A DNA stretch of 20,444 nt, taken from positions 1 to 20,444 of the forward strand of contig CALVKV010000009.1 in the NCBI GenBank assembly GCA_944333305.1. The letters run 5' to 3'. The DNA is from an uncultured Bacilli bacterium (GTDB lineage: Bacteria > Bacillota_I > Bacilli_A > RF39 > UBA660). Shown here in pieces: positions 8,049-15,911 of this stretch (the first letter of the stretch is position 1; every line of letters starts with the position of its first letter). Both the position numbers and the translations under genes were made by a program. The notes below the pieces were generated by a model that saw only the letters and a program-made list of their open reading frames with translations, had not been told where the DNA came from and searched no databases.

Positions 8049-9800
8049 TTAATTCTCCCCTATTCTTAATTTTCTAATCTCTTCTGCATATTTAAGTTGC
8101 AATGTAGGATCAGATTCATTTTTTATTTTTTCTTCAAGTGTTTCAATTGTTTTTTTATAGTTATACTCTCTTATTACTTTAAAATAATCAAACAATTCAT
8201 CTTTAGTAAGTGTATCTTTCAAATCTAACTCTATTATTTCACTTAAAAGATTAACTAATTCATTCTTTGGCGTTAGGTAAGTATAAAAGTCAGCTTCATT
8301 AATAAAGCCATACTTATGATAAAAATAAACAATCTCACTTTCTAATGCTCTTAAAGCTTCGGTAGGGAATATCAAATGTTCTCTTTCTACCACATCTATT
8401 ATATCTTGTTTATTTAACATGTAATATATAACACTGAGGCTTGCTTTTTGATACTTATCATTTTTCTTAAGGTGTGAAGTTTTAGAAGTTGTAATTAATT
8501 GTTTTTCATTTTTTTTAGAATTTTCAGCATTCTTTGCATTTACTAACTCCTGAAAACTTTTTTCTAGGGTATTATACCCTATTTCAAACTTTTTTGCAAG
8601 GTCTTTTAGAATTATTTCTACTCTGATATTATCTTCTATTTTAGAAGTTTCCTTTAAGACTTCATGTATATAGTTAGCCTTATCTTCACTACTTGCAAAA
8701 TTACGATTACGAGATAGGTTTCTAATTTTAAAGTCACTATAATAAATGGCATTATTTATCAAACTTTCAAATGCAGTTTTGCCATTCTTTAAGATATATG
8801 TATCTGGGTCATCATCACCTGGTAGAGATATTACTTTTACCTCTAGTCCTTCACTTGCAAATAGTTCACCTGATGCTATTGTTGCTTTTATTCCTGGATT
8901 ATCACCATCAAAGCATAGGATTATATTATTAGAAAGCCTTTTAATCTCTTTGATGTGGTCTTTTGTTAAAGCAGTACCCATAGTTGCAACAGTATTTTTT
9001 ATACCAACAGTACTAGCTCTTATAATATCCATAAAGCCTTCCATAATGATGACTGATTTACTAATTCTAGCGGCTTCTTTGGCAATGTGGTAGTGATATA
9101 ATAGTTTACCCTTCTTGAATAGTTCTGTTTCTTTAGTATTAAGATATTTATTTTGCTTACTATTAGTAATAATACGACCACTAAAGCCTATTACTTTGCC
9201 ATTTAAATCATGTAAAGGAAACATAAGTCGTGCTGTATAAATATCATGATCTTCGTTAGCAAGCCCTATCTTATTAAGAAAATCAAGAGAATTTCCCTTT
9301 AAAGTTAGTAGTTTTGTTAAATCATCCCTACTCTTTAGAGAATAACCTATTTCAAACTCTTTAATTGTCTCATCATCTATGTTTCTTGCTTTAAGATAAT
9401 TACGAGCTGCTTCTCCTTCTTTACTAAGCAAATTATTTTGATAATATTTATTAGCAAGGTCATAGGCTTTATACCATTCATCATATTTGGTTGATGACCT
9501 CTTTACTCTAACACCATTTAGAGTAATACCAACACGTGATGCTAGATCGCTTAAAACTTGACTAAATTCTTTATGTTCATAATTCATTAGAAATGTAAAG
9601 ACATTCCCAGTAGCATGACACGAAAAACAAGTATATATCTGTTTTTCCCGAGATACACTCATAGAAGGATTAGTATCATCATGAAAAGGACAAACACCAA
9701 AGTAGTTTTTACCGCGTTTTTCAAGAGGTATTTTTTCACCAATTATATCAACAATATCATTTTTTCTTCTGACTTCATTAATAATATCTTGATTATTCAT
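8049..9800 (-). CDS. dnaG: DNA primase
   Basis: A 583-residue primase that makes RNA primers for replication at the fork with DnaB helicase. The N-terminal zinc-binding domain has C37-x2-H40 and C58-x2-C61 (CPFH, CFSC). The TOPRIM catalytic core has the metal-binding EGFMD (E254) and DGDNPG (D298, D300), preceded by GFSGRI and KYLNT as in the family. The C-terminal part (about 430-583) is the poorly conserved helicase-binding region and is rich in Lys/Glu helices. It is the first gene of the dnaG-rpoD-trmK operon. GAGGTGT (9805-9811) sets the start. I could not find a convincing promoter in 9801-9945, although the operon must begin there. Confidence 0.97.
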   Translation of the reverse strand: MNNQDIINEVRRKNDIVDIIGEKIPLEKRGKNYFGVCPFHDDTNPSMSVSREKQIYTCFSCHATGNVFTFLMNYEHKEFSQVLSDLASRVGITLNGVRVKRSSTKYDEWYKAYDLANKYYQNNLLSKEGEAARNYLKARNIDDETIKEFEIGYSLKSRDDLTKLLTLKGNSLDFLNKIGLANEDHDIYTARLMFPLHDLNGKVIGFSGRIITNSKQNKYLNTKETELFKKGKLLYHYHIAKEAARISKSVIIMEGFMDIIRASTVGIKNTVATMGTALTKDHIKEIKRLSNNIILCFDGDNPGIKATIASGELFASEGLEVKVISLPGDDDPDTYILKNGKTAFESLINNAIYYSDFKIRNLSRNRNFASSEDKANYIHEVLKETSKIEDNIRVEIILKDLAKKFEIGYNTLEKSFQELVNAKNAENSKKNEKQLITTSKTSHLKKNDKYQKASLSVIYYMLNKQDIIDVVEREHLIFPTEALRALESEIVYFYHKYGFINEADFYTYLTPKNELVNLLSEIIELDLKDTLTKDELFDYFKVIREYNYKKTIETLEEKIKNESDPTLQLKYAEEIRKLRIGEN

Positions 9801-9852
9801 GATAACACCTCTTTTCTTTGTGACTTTAACAATTCAGTTATTAGTTTAGCAC

Positions 9853-9873
9853 AATAGAAAAGAAAATTCTATT
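9853..9873. repeat. Short inverted repeat upstream of dnaG
   Basis: AATAGAA (9853-9859) and TTCTATT (9867-9873) flank 7 bases in the divergent region between dnaG and the gene at 9946. It could be an operator or a chance feature in AT-rich DNA. Confidence 0.25.
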
Positions 9874-9899
9874 AGCTGATAACAATTTCTATAATATTT

Positions 9900-9928
9900 T
9901 TGCTTTTATCTTTCTTTTGCAGTATAAT
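9900..9928 (+). promoter_or_regulatory. Strong sigma-A promoter for the solitary gene at 9946
   Basis: TTGCTT (9900-9905), 17 bases, perfect TATAAT (9923-9928). The predicted transcription start lies only about 10 bases before the ATG and just upstream of the GGAGG ribosome site (9936-9940), so the leader is minimal. Confidence 0.75.
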
Positions 9929-9945
9929 AGTTTTCGGAGGTTTTT

Positions 9946-10413
9946 ATGATTGAAATGGTTGAAGTATTAAAAGAAAAAAATGTGGCAAAGCATGAAAATA
10001 TATTTTTTGAACTAGTAAAAAAGGCTCAATATAAAACTTTAAATGTTTCTGAAAGAGGAAGATTCTTAGCATCTGCTAGAAGAAGTGTTGATTATTTGGA
10101 AGAAGAATTTGAGACAGTTAGAGAAAATGAAAATAATAATGGACTTGATTATATAACTATTAATAATGGAATAACTTTAGTTAGTGATTTGAATGAAGGA
10201 TTAAACATATTAAGAACAAATTTCATTAAAGAAAATATTAATCAATTTGCAGCACATTATCAAAGTGTTAGGGATTATGAAGATGGTTTTATAGCTTATA
10301 GATATAATGATAAAGGGCACGAAAATTTTTCTAGAACTATAGAATTATTTACAGAAGCGAAAAGCTTTGCAGATGGTTATCAAAAAGGAAAGACTTTAAC
10401 TAGAAATAGTTAA
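9946..10413 (+). CDS. Protein of unknown function, 155 residues
   Basis: Not recognised. The protein is soluble-looking, charged and predominantly helical, without signal peptide, membrane segment or cysteine. Two thirds of the way through is a QFAAHYQSVRDYEDGFIAYR stretch rich in aromatic residues. The end (residues 138-155) is a helix of the type EAKSFADGYQKGK. The coding call is firm: strong promoter, GGAGG five bases before the ATG, and a terminator whose stem overlaps the stop codon. It forms an isolated transcription unit between the dnaG operon and a convergent membrane-protein gene. A second in-frame ATG at codon 4 is possible but less well placed for the ribosome site. Confidence 0.8.
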   Translation: MIEMVEVLKEKNVAKHENIFFELVKKAQYKTLNVSERGRFLASARRSVDYLEEEFETVRENENNNGLDYITINNGITLVSDLNEGLNILRTNFIKENINQFAAHYQSVRDYEDGFIAYRYNDKGHENFSRTIELFTEAKSFADGYQKGKTLTRNS

Positions 10414-10424
10414 GGTCTTTTAAA
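10389..10424. terminator. Terminator shared by two convergent genes
   Basis: AAAGACTTTAACT (10389-10401) and AGTTAAGGTCTTT (10408-10420) pair over 13 positions with one G-T wobble around a 6-base loop. T-rich sequence follows on both strands. It contains the TAA of the gene at 9946 and touches the stop of the gene at 10420. Confidence 0.75.
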
Positions 10425-11229
10425 ATTCACTTTGACTCTTTTGATTAGCCAGTTCTACTAGATAACTATTATTAAGGCTATCTCTTGTTTCAAAGACATA
10501 GGTATAAGTTGTAAACTCATCTTGATAAGCTTCTAATAGTGAAGTAATTTCTTCTTGATCATAATTTTCATATTCTTTATACAAATTTACTACTAAATTA
10601 GTATTATTAACTAAGTCTGTATAACTGCCATAATATAGAGAACTGTTAGGGTAAGCGAAAGCTTTTTTTAACGTAATAGTATAGACTAATTTATCACCAT
10701 CGACAAGTCTTTTTCCTTCAACATAATAGTTTTCTATAGATGGCGGAGTATAGGCGCTGTGAGCGTGATAATCACTATCTGCCTTATACATTTTGGTACT
10801 TTCATCATAAATTAAGTAATCTCCGTCATTTAAATAACAAGTTGAATTAACAGGAGAAAAAGTAGTATTAGGACCTAAATAACGTTTTAAAACAGATTCT
10901 ATTTTATTTAAACTGACACCTCTTTCAAAATCAAGATTTAATTCTTGTTTAATAGCATTTGGTAGTCTATCAATAAAATTTATTTTCTCTTGCATAGTTA
11001 AAGTGCTTAAATCTTTAGTGCCATCAAAAGTAATTAAGTAACTATCATATATACTTATAAGCTCAATTAATGAAACTATTTCTTCTTCTGTTAAATGTTC
11101 ACTGTCGTCATTAAAGGTTTGTTTTTCGCTTGATGTTAAATTAATATTAATTACAAAGATTAGAGATGCTACTATAATTAAAGTTAATACGGAAATCAAA
11201 ACCATTCCTACTCTTTTTTTATTTTCCAT
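10420..11229 (-). CDS. Membrane-anchored protein of unknown function
   Basis: Not recognised. About 269 residues beginning MENKKRVGMVLISVLTLII: a single N-terminal membrane segment after a basic stretch, then a hydrophilic, acidic, probably extracytoplasmic body with several Asn-Ser/Thr runs and one cysteine. No lipobox or sorting motif is visible. I start it at the ATG at 11227-11229 because GGTGAT, the Shine-Dalgarno form used by many genes here, lies 5 bases upstream. A GTG three codons earlier (11236-11238), preceded by AGGAG, is the alternative. It is monocistronic, separated from aspS by a terminator and convergent with the gene at 9946. Confidence 0.75.
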   Translation of the reverse strand: MENKKRVGMVLISVLTLIIVASLIFVININLTSSEKQTFNDDSEHLTEEEIVSLIELISIYDSYLITFDGTKDLSTLTMQEKINFIDRLPNAIKQELNLDFERGVSLNKIESVLKRYLGPNTTFSPVNSTCYLNDGDYLIYDESTKMYKADSDYHAHSAYTPPSIENYYVEGKRLVDGDKLVYTITLKKAFAYPNSSLYYGSYTDLVNNTNLVVNLYKEYENYDQEEITSLLEAYQDEFTTYTYVFETRDSLNNSYLVELANQKSQSEF

Positions 11230-11298
11230 AAGTATCACCGTTTTTCTCCTCTTACTTAAGAGTATAAAGGAAGTTACAAATTTATTCTATAAGAAAAG

Positions 11299-11325
11299 AA
11301 AAAAAGCATGTAAATTTACATACTT
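11299..11325 (-). terminator. Intrinsic terminator after aspS
   Basis: On the minus strand AAGTATGTAAA and TTTACATGCTT pair over 11 positions with one wobble and run straight into seven or more T residues (TTTTTTTC). The core is the palindrome ATGTAAATTTACAT at 11308-11321. The stem begins at the aspS stop codon and closes the hisS-aspS operon. Confidence 0.7.
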
Positions 11326-12641
11326 TATGGGTTTAATCTGTTAGGTCCTCTAAATATTAACATAGACTCTTTAACACTAGGTAATCCTAATACTAACATG
11401 GTTAATCTATCAATACCTAAGCCAAAGCCACCATGAGGAGGGCAACCATATTTGAAAAATTCTAAATAGAACTCTACATCTTTATCTAGTCCCTTTTCTT
11501 TAGCTTGATTAACTAAAACATCATATCTGTGTTCACGTTCTGCCCCTGTAGTTATTTCTACTCCACGATAGATTAAATCATAGCCTTCAGGAATATCATT
11601 TTTACGCATGTGATAGAAAGCTCTTTTTTCTTTAGGAAAGTCTGTAACAAAGATAAATTCTGAGTTAAATTCATCCATAGCATAACGATAACTTAAACGT
11701 TCTGCTTCAGTAGTTAAGTCATTTTTTTCACTTTCATATACTTTATAGTCATATCTTTTTTCAAGTTCATCATATAAATCACTTAATTTTATTCTTGGGA
11801 ACTTCTCTTTAGGAACAACAATCTCTTTTCCATAAAGATTTTTAACTAATTCCCCATATTTTTCATTTAATTTCTTTAAAGTATAAGTTAATAATTCTTC
11901 TTCTAAATCCATAACGTCTTCATATGAATCAATATAGGCAAATTCTACATCAAAGCCAGTAAACTCAGTAGTATGACGAGAAGTATTAGAATTTTCGGCA
12001 CGAAAGACAGGGGCAACTTCAAAAACTCTATCATAACCACTAGCGATAGCCATTTGTTTATAAAATTGTGGAGATTGAGCAAGATAAGCTTTACGATCAA
12101 AATATTTTACTTCAAATACCTCTGAACCGCTTTCACTTGCAGCACCTATTAACTTAGGTGTATGTATTTCTGTAAAGTCACGAGAATACATAAACTCACG
12201 CATATATTTAACCATATCACTTTGAATCTTAAAAATATTAAAGTTATATTCATTTCTAAGGTCTAACCAACGATAATCTAGTCTTTGATCAAGTAGTTGA
12301 GCATCTTTATCATGAATATTAATAGGTAGTTCAGCATCACTCTTACTAGTAACTTCTATTTTCGTAGGAATAAACTCCATTCCTCTTAATCTAACATTTT
12401 CATTTTTCTTTAAAGTTCCTGTTACTTTAACAGTAGATTCTACAGTTAAATTATTAACTAGCTCTACCATCAGAGCGTTATTTTCATCACTTTTTTCAAT
12501 AGTTACTTGTACTTTATCAGTAGAGTCTCTTAATACTAAAAACTGTACCCATTTAATATTTCTAATGTTTTCAACAAAACCACTAAGTTCTATTTCTTTA
12601 TCAAAATAATTTTCTAAGTCTTTGAAATAAATTTTTTTCAT
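11325..12641 (-). CDS. aspS: Aspartate--tRNA ligase, archaeal/eukaryotic type (possibly also charging tRNA-Asn)
   Basis: Class IIb synthetase of 438 residues: an OB-fold anticodon-binding domain (about 15-100) and a catalytic domain. Motif 2 is FRAE at 213-216 within VFEVAPVFRAENSNTSRHTT; motif 3 is GGFGLGIDR at 404-412; the aspartate-pocket loop is YLAQSPQFYKQ (186-196). The usual bacterial AspRS has about 590 residues with an inserted GAD domain. That domain is missing here and the C-terminus RLNP matches the archaeal RLTP ending, so this is the archaeal-type enzyme (AspS2). Such enzymes are often non-discriminating and then need GatCAB. Specificity cannot be settled here: the OB-fold positions aligned by eye with T. 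kodakarensis Trp26 and Lys85 are Glu24 and Arg84. AAGGAGTG (about 12650-12657) sets the start, inside the upstream gene. Confidence 0.9.
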   Translation of the reverse strand: MKKIYFKDLENYFDKEIELSGFVENIRNIKWVQFLVLRDSTDKVQVTIEKSDENNALMVELVNNLTVESTVKVTGTLKKNENVRLRGMEFIPTKIEVTSKSDAELPINIHDKDAQLLDQRLDYRWLDLRNEYNFNIFKIQSDMVKYMREFMYSRDFTEIHTPKLIGAASESGSEVFEVKYFDRKAYLAQSPQFYKQMAIASGYDRVFEVAPVFRAENSNTSRHTTEFTGFDVEFAYIDSYEDVMDLEEELLTYTLKKLNEKYGELVKNLYGKEIVVPKEKFPRIKLSDLYDELEKRYDYKVYESEKNDLTTEAERLSYRYAMDEFNSEFIFVTDFPKEKRAFYHMRKNDIPEGYDLIYRGVEITTGAEREHRYDVLVNQAKEKGLDKDVEFYLEFFKYGCPPHGGFGLGIDRLTMLVLGLPSVKESMLIFRGPNRLNP

Positions 12642-13506
12642 ATTTTTTCACTCCTTCTTTATGTTTTTCTTCATACTCTTTTACAAATATACAATCTAAT
12701 AAATGTTTCTTTATCTCTTCTCTTGGATAATTACTATGTATCTTTTCTTCAATATAATCTAATAATTCATAAATATCACTACTATCATTACTTTTTATTA
12801 CTTTTATCATTTCTTCATATGGCATTAGTAAATGTCTACTAATTTCAATATTGTGCAATCTAAAAAAAGAAGTTTTTATTGATACACCATCTTTAGTTTT
12901 TAAAATTTCTTCTTTGCCTTGTCGTAATACGGTATAACTAAACTTTTTATAGTTTCTATTTATTAAATGTAACCCTGTAACAAAACTATTAACTTCAAAA
13001 TAAACTACATATTTATTTTCCATATATCTATTAATAGCTATTTTTGTATTATTATCATCATATATTAAAATGCTATAAAACAAATTCTCACCTTTACCTG
13101 TAAGTTCACATAAAGAATTTATATAATTTTTTTGATAATTATTTCCATCTTTAAATAATGACCAATCATATAAAGTATTTTTTCTTATGGTTTCTGCTTC
13201 TTTTTCTATTTTCATAAATTCTTCATATCTATATAAGTCTTTACCTTCTTTTATAAATTCTTCATCAAAACTGTAATTATCTAAAAGGTAAGATATATCT
13301 TTATCTAATAGTTCTTTTATTTCTTTAGAACATGCTATTGTATCATTACAATAGTCTTCTTTTAATTTTATAAATTCTTTATAAAAATCTTTATCATAAG
13401 ATGATACAATATGTACTTTGCTCTCCTCTTGCTTTATTAAAAATAAATATGGTTTACCACATGGATTAAATATCTCTTTTAATTCAACTTGTTGTTTATT
13501 CGTCAT
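12601..13506 (-). CDS. Protein of unknown function between hisS and aspS
   Basis: Not recognised. With the ATG at 13504-13506 it has about 301 residues, soluble and charged, without signal or membrane segments. A beta-rich middle (about 140-230, containing NLFYSILIYDDN and NKYVVYFEVN) is followed by a helical, Glu/Lys-rich end. Both ends overlap neighbours: this ATG lies 11 bases inside hisS, and the last 13 codons run into aspS in another frame. The open frame extends 17 codons further upstream (GTG and ATG codons near 13552-13557, another ATG at 13534-13536), but none has a good ribosome site. Reinitiation after hisS is therefore the most economical model. It ends in TGA. The tight packing implies co-expression with the two synthetases. 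Confidence 0.75.
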   Translation of the reverse strand: MTNKQQVELKEIFNPCGKPYLFLIKQEESKVHIVSSYDKDFYKEFIKLKEDYCNDTIACSKEIKELLDKDISYLLDNYSFDEEFIKEGKDLYRYEEFMKIEKEAETIRKNTLYDWSLFKDGNNYQKNYINSLCELTGKGENLFYSILIYDDNNTKIAINRYMENKYVVYFEVNSFVTGLHLINRNYKKFSYTVLRQGKEEILKTKDGVSIKTSFFRLHNIEISRHLLMPYEEMIKVIKSNDSSDIYELLDYIEEKIHSNYPREEIKKHLLDCIFVKEYEEKHKEGVKKYEKNLFQRLRKLF

Positions 13507-14806
13507 GATTATGATTATGGCAAGTACATTCTTCATCTGTAGGTAGATTATCATCACTTATATGTTCATCAAAATAATAAATAATATATTCCATCATAAT
13601 CTTTTCTTCTTCTTTAGTTTTATTATTCTTAATAGTAATTAAACCTTCGTTTAAATCATCGCTATTTAGTAGTATTAAATATTTACTATTAAAGTAATCT
13701 GCTCTTTTAAACTGACTCTTTAAACTTCTTCCAGTATATTCTGTTTCTACTACAAAACCTGACATTCTAAGTTCATTAGCAAGATAAATAGCATTTTTCT
13801 TTTCATCTTCATTAACATACATAATGAAAGCATCTATATCATCTCTAACATTATCTATATCTCTAGAGATTATCTCATCAACTAATCTATCAAGACCAAC
13901 AGCATAACCTACACATGGTGTTAGAGGTCCATCTAACATACTAACTAAGTTGTCATATCTTCCTCCACCACCTAAAGCAAGATTACTTTCTTCAGTCATT
14001 AGTTCAAAGACAGTATGATTATAATAGTCAAGCCCTCTTACTATCTTAGGATCTATTTCATATTTTACTTCTAATAAATCAAGGTATTCACACACCTTAT
14101 CAAAGTGTTCTTTACTTTCTTCATTTAGATAATCTAATATATTAGGAGCATCTTTAAAGTAGTCTTTATTACTATCTACTTTACAGTCTATAATCCTTAA
14201 AGGGTTCTTATCAAATCTTTCTTTACAATCGTCACATAAATCGTCTAAATGAGGCTTAAAATAACTTTTTAAAGCTTCTCTATATTTATCACGAGACTCT
14301 TTATCTCCTAGACTATTAATATGTACTACTGTATCAGTTAGTCCTAACATTTTATTTATATTGTAAGCTAGAGATATTACTTCAGCATCCATCATTGGAT
14401 CACTACTACCCATTACTTCTACTCCATATTGACTAAGTTCTCTGTATCTTCCTTTCTGTGGTCTTTCATAACGATACATTGTTCCATTATAATAAACTTT
14501 GACAGGCAAGTTATGTGTACCATACATTTTATTTTCAATATAACTTCTAACTACTCCTGCTGTTCCTTCGGGTCTAAGGGTAATAAATCTACCTCCTCTA
14601 TCTTTAAAATCATATGTTTCTTTAGTAACTATATCAGTAGAATCTCCTATTCCTCTATGAAATAACTCACTAGCTTCAAAGATAGGAGTTCTAATATAGT
14701 TATAATTATATTTTTCCATAACTGAATCAATAACTTCTTCGACATATTTCCAACATCTTGCTTTTTTATCAGTTAAATCCACTGTTCCTTTTGGTTTACT
14801 AATCAT
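13496..14806 (-). CDS. hisS: Histidine--tRNA ligase with a Cys/His-rich tail
   Basis: Class II synthetase of 436 residues charging tRNA-His. Signatures in order: FITLRPEGT (74-82), motif 2 MYRYERPQKGRYRELSQYGV (110-129), the histidine-specific RGLDYY (257-262), LGGGGRYD (278-285), motif 3 AVGLDRL (302-308), and the C-terminal anticodon-binding domain (about 325-412). Motif 2 ends RELSQ, whereas REFHQ is common. Family members usually stop soon after the anticodon domain; this one adds an acidic segment ending CTCHNHNHDE, which could bind metal. It is the first gene of an operon with the unknown gene and aspS. The ribosome site is AAGGGA about 6 bases before the ATG. There is no T-box leader, since only about 120 bases separate it from the divergent gene. 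Confidence 0.96.
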   Translation of the reverse strand: MISKPKGTVDLTDKKARCWKYVEEVIDSVMEKYNYNYIRTPIFEASELFHRGIGDSTDIVTKETYDFKDRGGRFITLRPEGTAGVVRSYIENKMYGTHNLPVKVYYNGTMYRYERPQKGRYRELSQYGVEVMGSSDPMMDAEVISLAYNINKMLGLTDTVVHINSLGDKESRDKYREALKSYFKPHLDDLCDDCKERFDKNPLRIIDCKVDSNKDYFKDAPNILDYLNEESKEHFDKVCEYLDLLEVKYEIDPKIVRGLDYYNHTVFELMTEESNLALGGGGRYDNLVSMLDGPLTPCVGYAVGLDRLVDEIISRDIDNVRDDIDAFIMYVNEDEKKNAIYLANELRMSGFVVETEYTGRSLKSQFKRADYFNSKYLILLNSDDLNEGLITIKNNKTKEEEKIMMEYIIYYFDEHISDDNLPTDEECTCHNHNHDE

Positions 14807-14831
14807 AATTATCCCTTTCTTTCTATCTGCT

Positions 14832-14860
14832 ATTATACAGTAATTTTCTTTTTTAGAAAA
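14832..14860 (-). promoter_or_regulatory. Probable promoter of the hisS-aspS operon
   Basis: A perfect TATAAT (14832-14837, minus strand) 26 bases before the hisS ATG, with a weak TTTTCT (14855-14860) at 17-base spacing. The -10 is well placed; the -35 match is poor. Confidence 0.5.
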
Positions 14861-14868
14861 GTATAACC

Positions 14869-14897
14869 TTGATTTTTCTTTAATTTTATGGTATTTT
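14869..14897 (+). promoter_or_regulatory. Promoter of the kinase-like gene
   Basis: TTGATT (14869-14874), 17 bases, TATTTT (14892-14897) preceded by TGG, which provides an extended -10 element. It is followed by AAAGGGGTG as ribosome site before the ATG at 14926. Confidence 0.55.
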
Positions 14898-14925
14898 ATA
14901 TAGTACTTTTAGAAAGGGGTGCACT

Positions 14926-15597
14926 ATGAATATAAGTTTTAGAGAATCATGTTTTATTAAGAAATTGCCTAATATGGAAGGGGCTTTTGGTTATCTTGCT
15001 ACTCACAAAACTCTTCCTGATGGGACTGTTATAAAAGTTATAAAGAATTTAACTAAAGAAAAAGAATCTACTATAGAAGAGTTATTAGGTAGTAAAGCAA
15101 TTCAAAATAGTGTTTATCCTCTAGAAGAATATAGAGTTGATGATAAATTATATGGATTTATTATGCATTTCTATCCTAATTCTCATACTTTTGATTATGT
15201 TATTAATAGGGAAATGTTTACTCATCAAGAAAGATTAAAGGCAGCAATAGACTGCGCTATGCAATTAAAAGAATTCCATGACAAAGGATACTTATTAAAT
15301 GATATTGCTTTATCTAACCAGCTTATTGATAAGCAAGGTGGACATTTAATTGTCTTTGATGCTGCATCTAGAAATGGTAGTAAAAAAATAGAAAGTCATT
15401 ATAATCTTACTTTAAATGGAAGAAAACTAAATCCAAGTTATAATACTGATAAAATCAGACAAGCTTTAACTAACCTTTCGCTAATTTATAGAATAAATTT
15501 TGAGAAAGTAATAAAAGATAGAACTGATGATGTTAATAGTCTATTTAGCTTATTTAAAGATAACAAAGAGGTTCTTAATCTTTTATATAGTTATTAA
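14926..15597 (+). CDS. Small protein-kinase-like protein
   Basis: A 223-residue protein with the core signature of the eukaryotic-type kinase fold. A VAIK-like strand carries TVIKVIK (Lys37), followed by an acidic helix (Glu51/Glu52). The catalytic loop is HDKGYLLNDIALSNQLI, where Asp126 and Asn131 keep the D-x4-N spacing. A FDAASR sequence with Asp145 stands where DFG is expected, 14 residues later. The C-lobe is very short, no APE motif is seen, and the HRD arginine is replaced, so this is a minimal or divergent member: an active kinase, a small-molecule kinase of the aminoglycoside/choline type, or a pseudokinase. There is no membrane segment. It has its own promoter and is divergent from hisS. 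Out-of-frame coding-like sequence follows its stop. Confidence 0.65.
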   Translation: MNISFRESCFIKKLPNMEGAFGYLATHKTLPDGTVIKVIKNLTKEKESTIEELLGSKAIQNSVYPLEEYRVDDKLYGFIMHFYPNSHTFDYVINREMFTHQERLKAAIDCAMQLKEFHDKGYLLNDIALSNQLIDKQGGHLIVFDAASRNGSKKIESHYNLTLNGRKLNPSYNTDKIRQALTNLSLIYRINFEKVIKDRTDDVNSLFSLFKDNKEVLNLLYSY

Positions 15598-15710
15598 GTA
15601 GTGATAATTCTAAACCTTATTTTGAGGTATTAAAGGATACTTTAGAAGATGAAGAGAAAGTTATGTTTGAAAGTGCTAAAATATATAGAAAAACTAATAA
15701 TTTAGTTTAA
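15591..15710 (+). pseudogene. Out-of-frame coding remnant after the kinase-like gene
   Basis: In the -1 frame relative to the kinase-like gene, 15591-15710 is open and reads ...SSDNSKPYFEVLKDTLEDEE, then KVMFESAKIYRKTNNLV, then TAA. The composition is protein-like (amphipathic, Glu/Lys-rich) and no usable start codon or ribosome site precedes it. It looks like the former C-terminus of the kinase-like protein cut off by a single-base indel near 15591-15596, or the tail of a decayed gene. Chance openness over 39 codons is possible in such AT-rich DNA. Confidence 0.4.
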
Positions 15711-15718
15711 TACAAAAT

Positions 15719-15750
15719 AAAAGAAGTCACCTAAACTCTTCTTTTTTTGT
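15719..15750. terminator. Intrinsic terminator downstream of the kinase-like gene
   Basis: AAAAGAAG (15719-15726) and CTTCTTTT (15738-15745) form an 8-bp stem with an 11-base loop, followed by TTTGTTTATTT on the plus strand. The minus strand also has a T-rich tail, so it may stop the convergent transporter operon as well. From 15766 to 15911 I see only short hairpins and nothing I can name. Confidence 0.55.
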
Positions 15751-15911
15751 TTATTTGGGCGACTTTAAACAAAAATTAATTAAGATGGTAAAGAGAGTTA
15801 GATGACTAGGAATTTTCATTCCCAATAACAATATATAATAAAAATTGAAAAGTTACAAGTACGAGTTTTCGTAAACTAAATGAAAACTAGTAATATCAAC
15901 GTTAAATAATT

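Noticed and set aside
7785..9857. Plus-strand open frames antisense to rpoD and dnaG (7785-7970, 8746-9093, 9615-9857)
   Set aside because: All lie opposite highly conserved genes, lack ribosome sites and give low-complexity, Ser/Ile-rich products.
14429..14665. Plus-strand open frame opposite hisS
   Set aside because: It mirrors the conserved HisRS motif region and has no initiation signals.
14807..14925. T-box riboswitch upstream of hisS
   Set aside because: Only about 120 bases are available, shared with a divergent promoter, and no specifier stem or TGGNACC-type T-box bulge sequence is visible.
15766..15911. Small RNA or hidden gene in the gap before the transporter gene
   Set aside because: Only short stems such as GGAAT/ATTCC and TACGA/TCGTA are seen, with no promoter having both boxes and no open frame with a ribosome site.
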